A stretch of 64,000 nt of DNA from Asaia platycodi JCM 25414. GTDB lineage: Bacteria; Pseudomonadota; Alphaproteobacteria; Acetobacterales; Acetobacteraceae. A program made the position numbers and the translations under genes. Positions 62,876-64,000 of the stretch are shown here, piece by piece. The DNA is taken from NCBI RefSeq assembly GCF_000614545.1, contig NZ_BAKW01000005.1, positions 62,001 through 126,000 on the forward strand. Direction: 5' to 3'. Numbering within the stretch: the stretch's first letter is position 1; every line of letters begins with the position of its first letter. The notes under the pieces were generated by a model. That model was not told the origin of the DNA and made no database searches. It was given only the letters and a program-made list of their open reading frames with translations.

Positions 62876-63130
62876 TTAGGCAGCCTTGTCTTCGCGCTTG
62901 GGCTTGATGGCCTTGACCACGAACGTAACGATGGCGATGACGGCCAGGGCATGCTGCAAATGCGGGCGCAGCTTCTTGGGGCCGAACATGCTGAGGAAGG
63001 TGAGGCCACCGAGAATGGCTTCTTTCGTCTGCGGCTTGGCAGAGCAGCACATCTTGCTGATGCAGCAGCCCTTTTTGCCTTCTTCCGGGGCGGTCAGTTC
63101 GGTGACCTTGGCTTTGTTCTTCTTGAACAT
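62876..63130 (-). CDS. Cys-rich single-TM mini-protein
   Basis: 84 residues ([20 protein letters not shown] through [12 protein letters not shown]). A CCISKMCC cluster lies near residue 22. A region with FLSMFGPKK follows, and then one TM helix ([13 protein letters not shown]) before a basic tail. AAAGGAG 7 bases before the ATG is one of the strongest ribosome-binding sites in the window. That is why I call it separately, although the upstream TPR frame runs into it without a stop. No family recognised; the double Cys pairs suggest metal or redox binding at the membrane. Confidence 0.5.
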   Translation of the reverse strand: MFKKNKAKVTELTAPEEGKKGCCISKMCCSAKPQTKEAILGGLTFLSMFGPKKLRPHLQHALAVIAIVTFVVKAIKPKREDKAA

Positions 63131-63877
63131 CGGATTCTCCTTTGACGTCTCTGTCTCATCAAACAGCGCAGACGCGACAGAGTTGAGATCGTGACCTGCT
63201 TTAAATCGGGCGTCCATCCACGGCAGCTGCAATGTCTTCACACGTTTGGCACCGTTACTCGCCAGAGGATCGACAACAAGTACCTGCCGGGCAGCGGCGA
63301 GCGCCGCTTTCATGTCGTGACGCTCCTCTTCCACTTGCGAGAGAAGCTGCCATGATAATGGGTCGTCGGGGTCTTTTTGCAAGGCCACGCCGAGATCGCT
63401 GATGGCGCCTTCGAAATCGCCGGCGGCATAACGCACGCGCGCGCGGCCACGGCGAATGAAGGCCTTGTCGGGTTGCAGGACGAGCGCATTGTCCAGGGCT
63501 GCCTCGGCCTTGCGATAATCATGGGCCTTGAGGCTCGAATCGGCATTTTCGAGCAGGAGGCGCGTGCTGGCCGAGAGGCCCTTCTGGCGCAGGGTCTCGG
63601 CGCGCCGTTCGAGCGCTCGGGCTTCCGGTGCGGTTTTCGCCGCACGCAGTGCCTTGCTGGTTTCAAGCAGCGGGTCGGGCTTCGGCTTGGCGGGGGAAGC
63701 GGCCTTGGCGGAAGGAGCCGACGGGCTGGGCTGGCGAACCGGAGCAGGCGCGGCCCGGGCAGGAGACAGCGCAGAAACGACAAAAGCCGCGCTGCTGAAA
63801 AGCAGACACGGCCTGACGACGGCCCGGTAAAGGGCCGTGCAATGCGTCAAAACGGGGCGGAAGCTCCGTTCCGGCAT
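62876..63877 (-). CDS. TPR-repeat secreted protein (C-terminal boundary uncertain)
   Basis: The frame from ATG 63877 ([12 protein letters not shown]) gives a signal-like segment ending SPARA, an Ala/Pro-rich linker (about residues 45-75) and helical TPR repeats. The repeats include [61 protein letters not shown]. The TPR part probably ends near 63150. Beyond that the same frame continues into a Cys-rich mini-protein that has its own strong start at 63130. Either a stop was lost by an indel (TTTGATGAG contains TGA in another frame) or the two are fused. Role unknown. Confidence 0.6.
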   Translation of the reverse strand: MPERSFRPVLTHCTALYRAVVRPCLLFSSAAFVVSALSPARAAPAPVRQPSPSAPSAKAASPAKPKPDPLLETSKALRAAKTAPEARALERRAETLRQKGLSASTRLLLENADSSLKAHDYRKAEAALDNALVLQPDKAFIRRGRARVRYAAGDFEGAISDLGVALQKDPDDPLSWQLLSQVEEERHDMKAALAAARQVLVVDPLASNGAKRVKTLQLPWMDARFKAGHDLNSVASALFDETETSKENPMFKKNKAKVTELTAPEEGKKGCCISKMCCSAKPQTKEAILGGLTFLSMFGPKKLRPHLQHALAVIAIVTFVVKAIKPKREDKAA

Positions 63878-63887
63878 CAACGGGAGA

Positions 63888-64000
63888 TTAGCCTGGCGTG
63901 CTTTCATACGCGGGTTCTTCTTGTTGATGACGTAGACGCGACCACGACGACGAACGACGCGGCAATCCTTGTCGCGGAGCTTTGCGGATTTGAGGCTGTT
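63888..64000 (-). CDS. rpmJ: 50S ribosomal protein L36 (partial, one frameshift at 3' end)
   Basis: Residues 5-41 of the 41-residue alphaproteobacterial-type L36: [30 protein letters not shown] and MKARQ. The expected final Gly and TAA are shifted by one missing G (CAGGCTAA instead of CAGGGCTAA), so the stop is at 63890-63888. The first four codons lie outside the window. This long type lacks the four zinc ligands of the short form. Confidence 0.9.
   Translation of the reverse strand, partial: QPQIRKAPRQGLPRRSSSWSRLRHQQEEPAYESTPG

Noticed and set aside
62430-63145. Long C-terminal extension of the priA starting frame
   Set aside because: Beyond about 62404 the PriA sequence continues in another frame ending at 62747; the extension reads through the repeat and antisense of the Cys-rich gene.
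63877-63907. Upstream start [11 protein letters not shown] for the TPR protein
   Set aside because: These codons are the end of rpmJ (MKARQG) read past a missing base; the TPR gene starts downstream of it.

Overview
The window is about 64 kb of chromosomal, housekeeping-rich bacterial DNA with high GC in coding regions. The gene content points to an alphaproteobacterium of the acetic acid bacterium type (Acetobacteraceae; an Asaia- or Gluconobacter-like organism is my inference, not proven). The supporting signals are the ChvI/ChvG two-component pair, the 41-residue form of ribosomal protein L36, the electron-transfer-flavoprotein set and the short GC-rich palindromic intergenic repeats. Nothing in the window indicates a plasmid, a prophage, an insertion sequence or a CRISPR array.

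Layout. 1-5953: the 3' half of a tRNA-Ala(GGC), then a ytcA-mdtN-mdtO-mdtP-marR efflux operon on the + strand. 5958-18640 is almost entirely minus strand: grpE, dnaK, dnaJ, dapB, metK, trmB, ETF-QO, etfB, etfA, an allantoate amidohydrolase and a ureidoglycine-glyoxylate aminotransferase. 18902-21419: chvI-chvG. 21431-26414 (minus): UrcA-family protein, otsB-otsA-dsbB (trehalose synthesis plus disulfide formation), and mlaD with two small neighbours. 26634-30306 (plus): a class II ribonucleotide-reductase-like protein that appears to be a pseudoenzyme, a RidA protein, a COG3146 acyltransferase-like protein and a small ORF behind a Fur-like box. 30314-36079 (minus): M1 peptidase, GT32-type glycosyltransferase, ahcY and a small secreted protein. 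36290-43019: CorA/ZntB transporter, 2'-5' RNA ligase-like protein, a formylglycine-generating enzyme next to its probable client sulfatase, and trhO. 43367-50715: TonB siderophore receptor, aldose epimerase, S1/P1 nuclease, S9 peptidase, DedA. 50712-55091: SDR, spermidine synthesis (speD, speE), class II aldolase. 55337-58360: TetR, glutaminyl cyclase, IclR, YggT. 58464-64000: tRNA-Ala(CGC), retropepsin-like protease, xerC, priA, a Cys-rich mini-membrane protein, a TPR protein and partial rpmJ.

A dominant technical feature is a large number of single-base frameshifts, mostly apparent deletions in short homopolymers, inside genes that should be essential (metK, dnaJ, grpE, ahcY, fba, priA, rpmJ). 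In each case the downstream protein continues in another frame with all its motifs. I treat these as base-calling or assembly indels and annotate each broken gene as one CDS over its full extent, noting where the frame changes.

Functionally the window combines methyl-cycle and polyamine metabolism (metK, ahcY, speD, speE), stress protection (grpE-dnaK-dnaJ, otsBA, dsbB, ChvGI), envelope maintenance and efflux (mdtNOP, mlaD, DedA), and nutrient scavenging (sulfatase plus FGE, TonB receptor, S1/P1 nuclease, peptidases, allantoate degradation).
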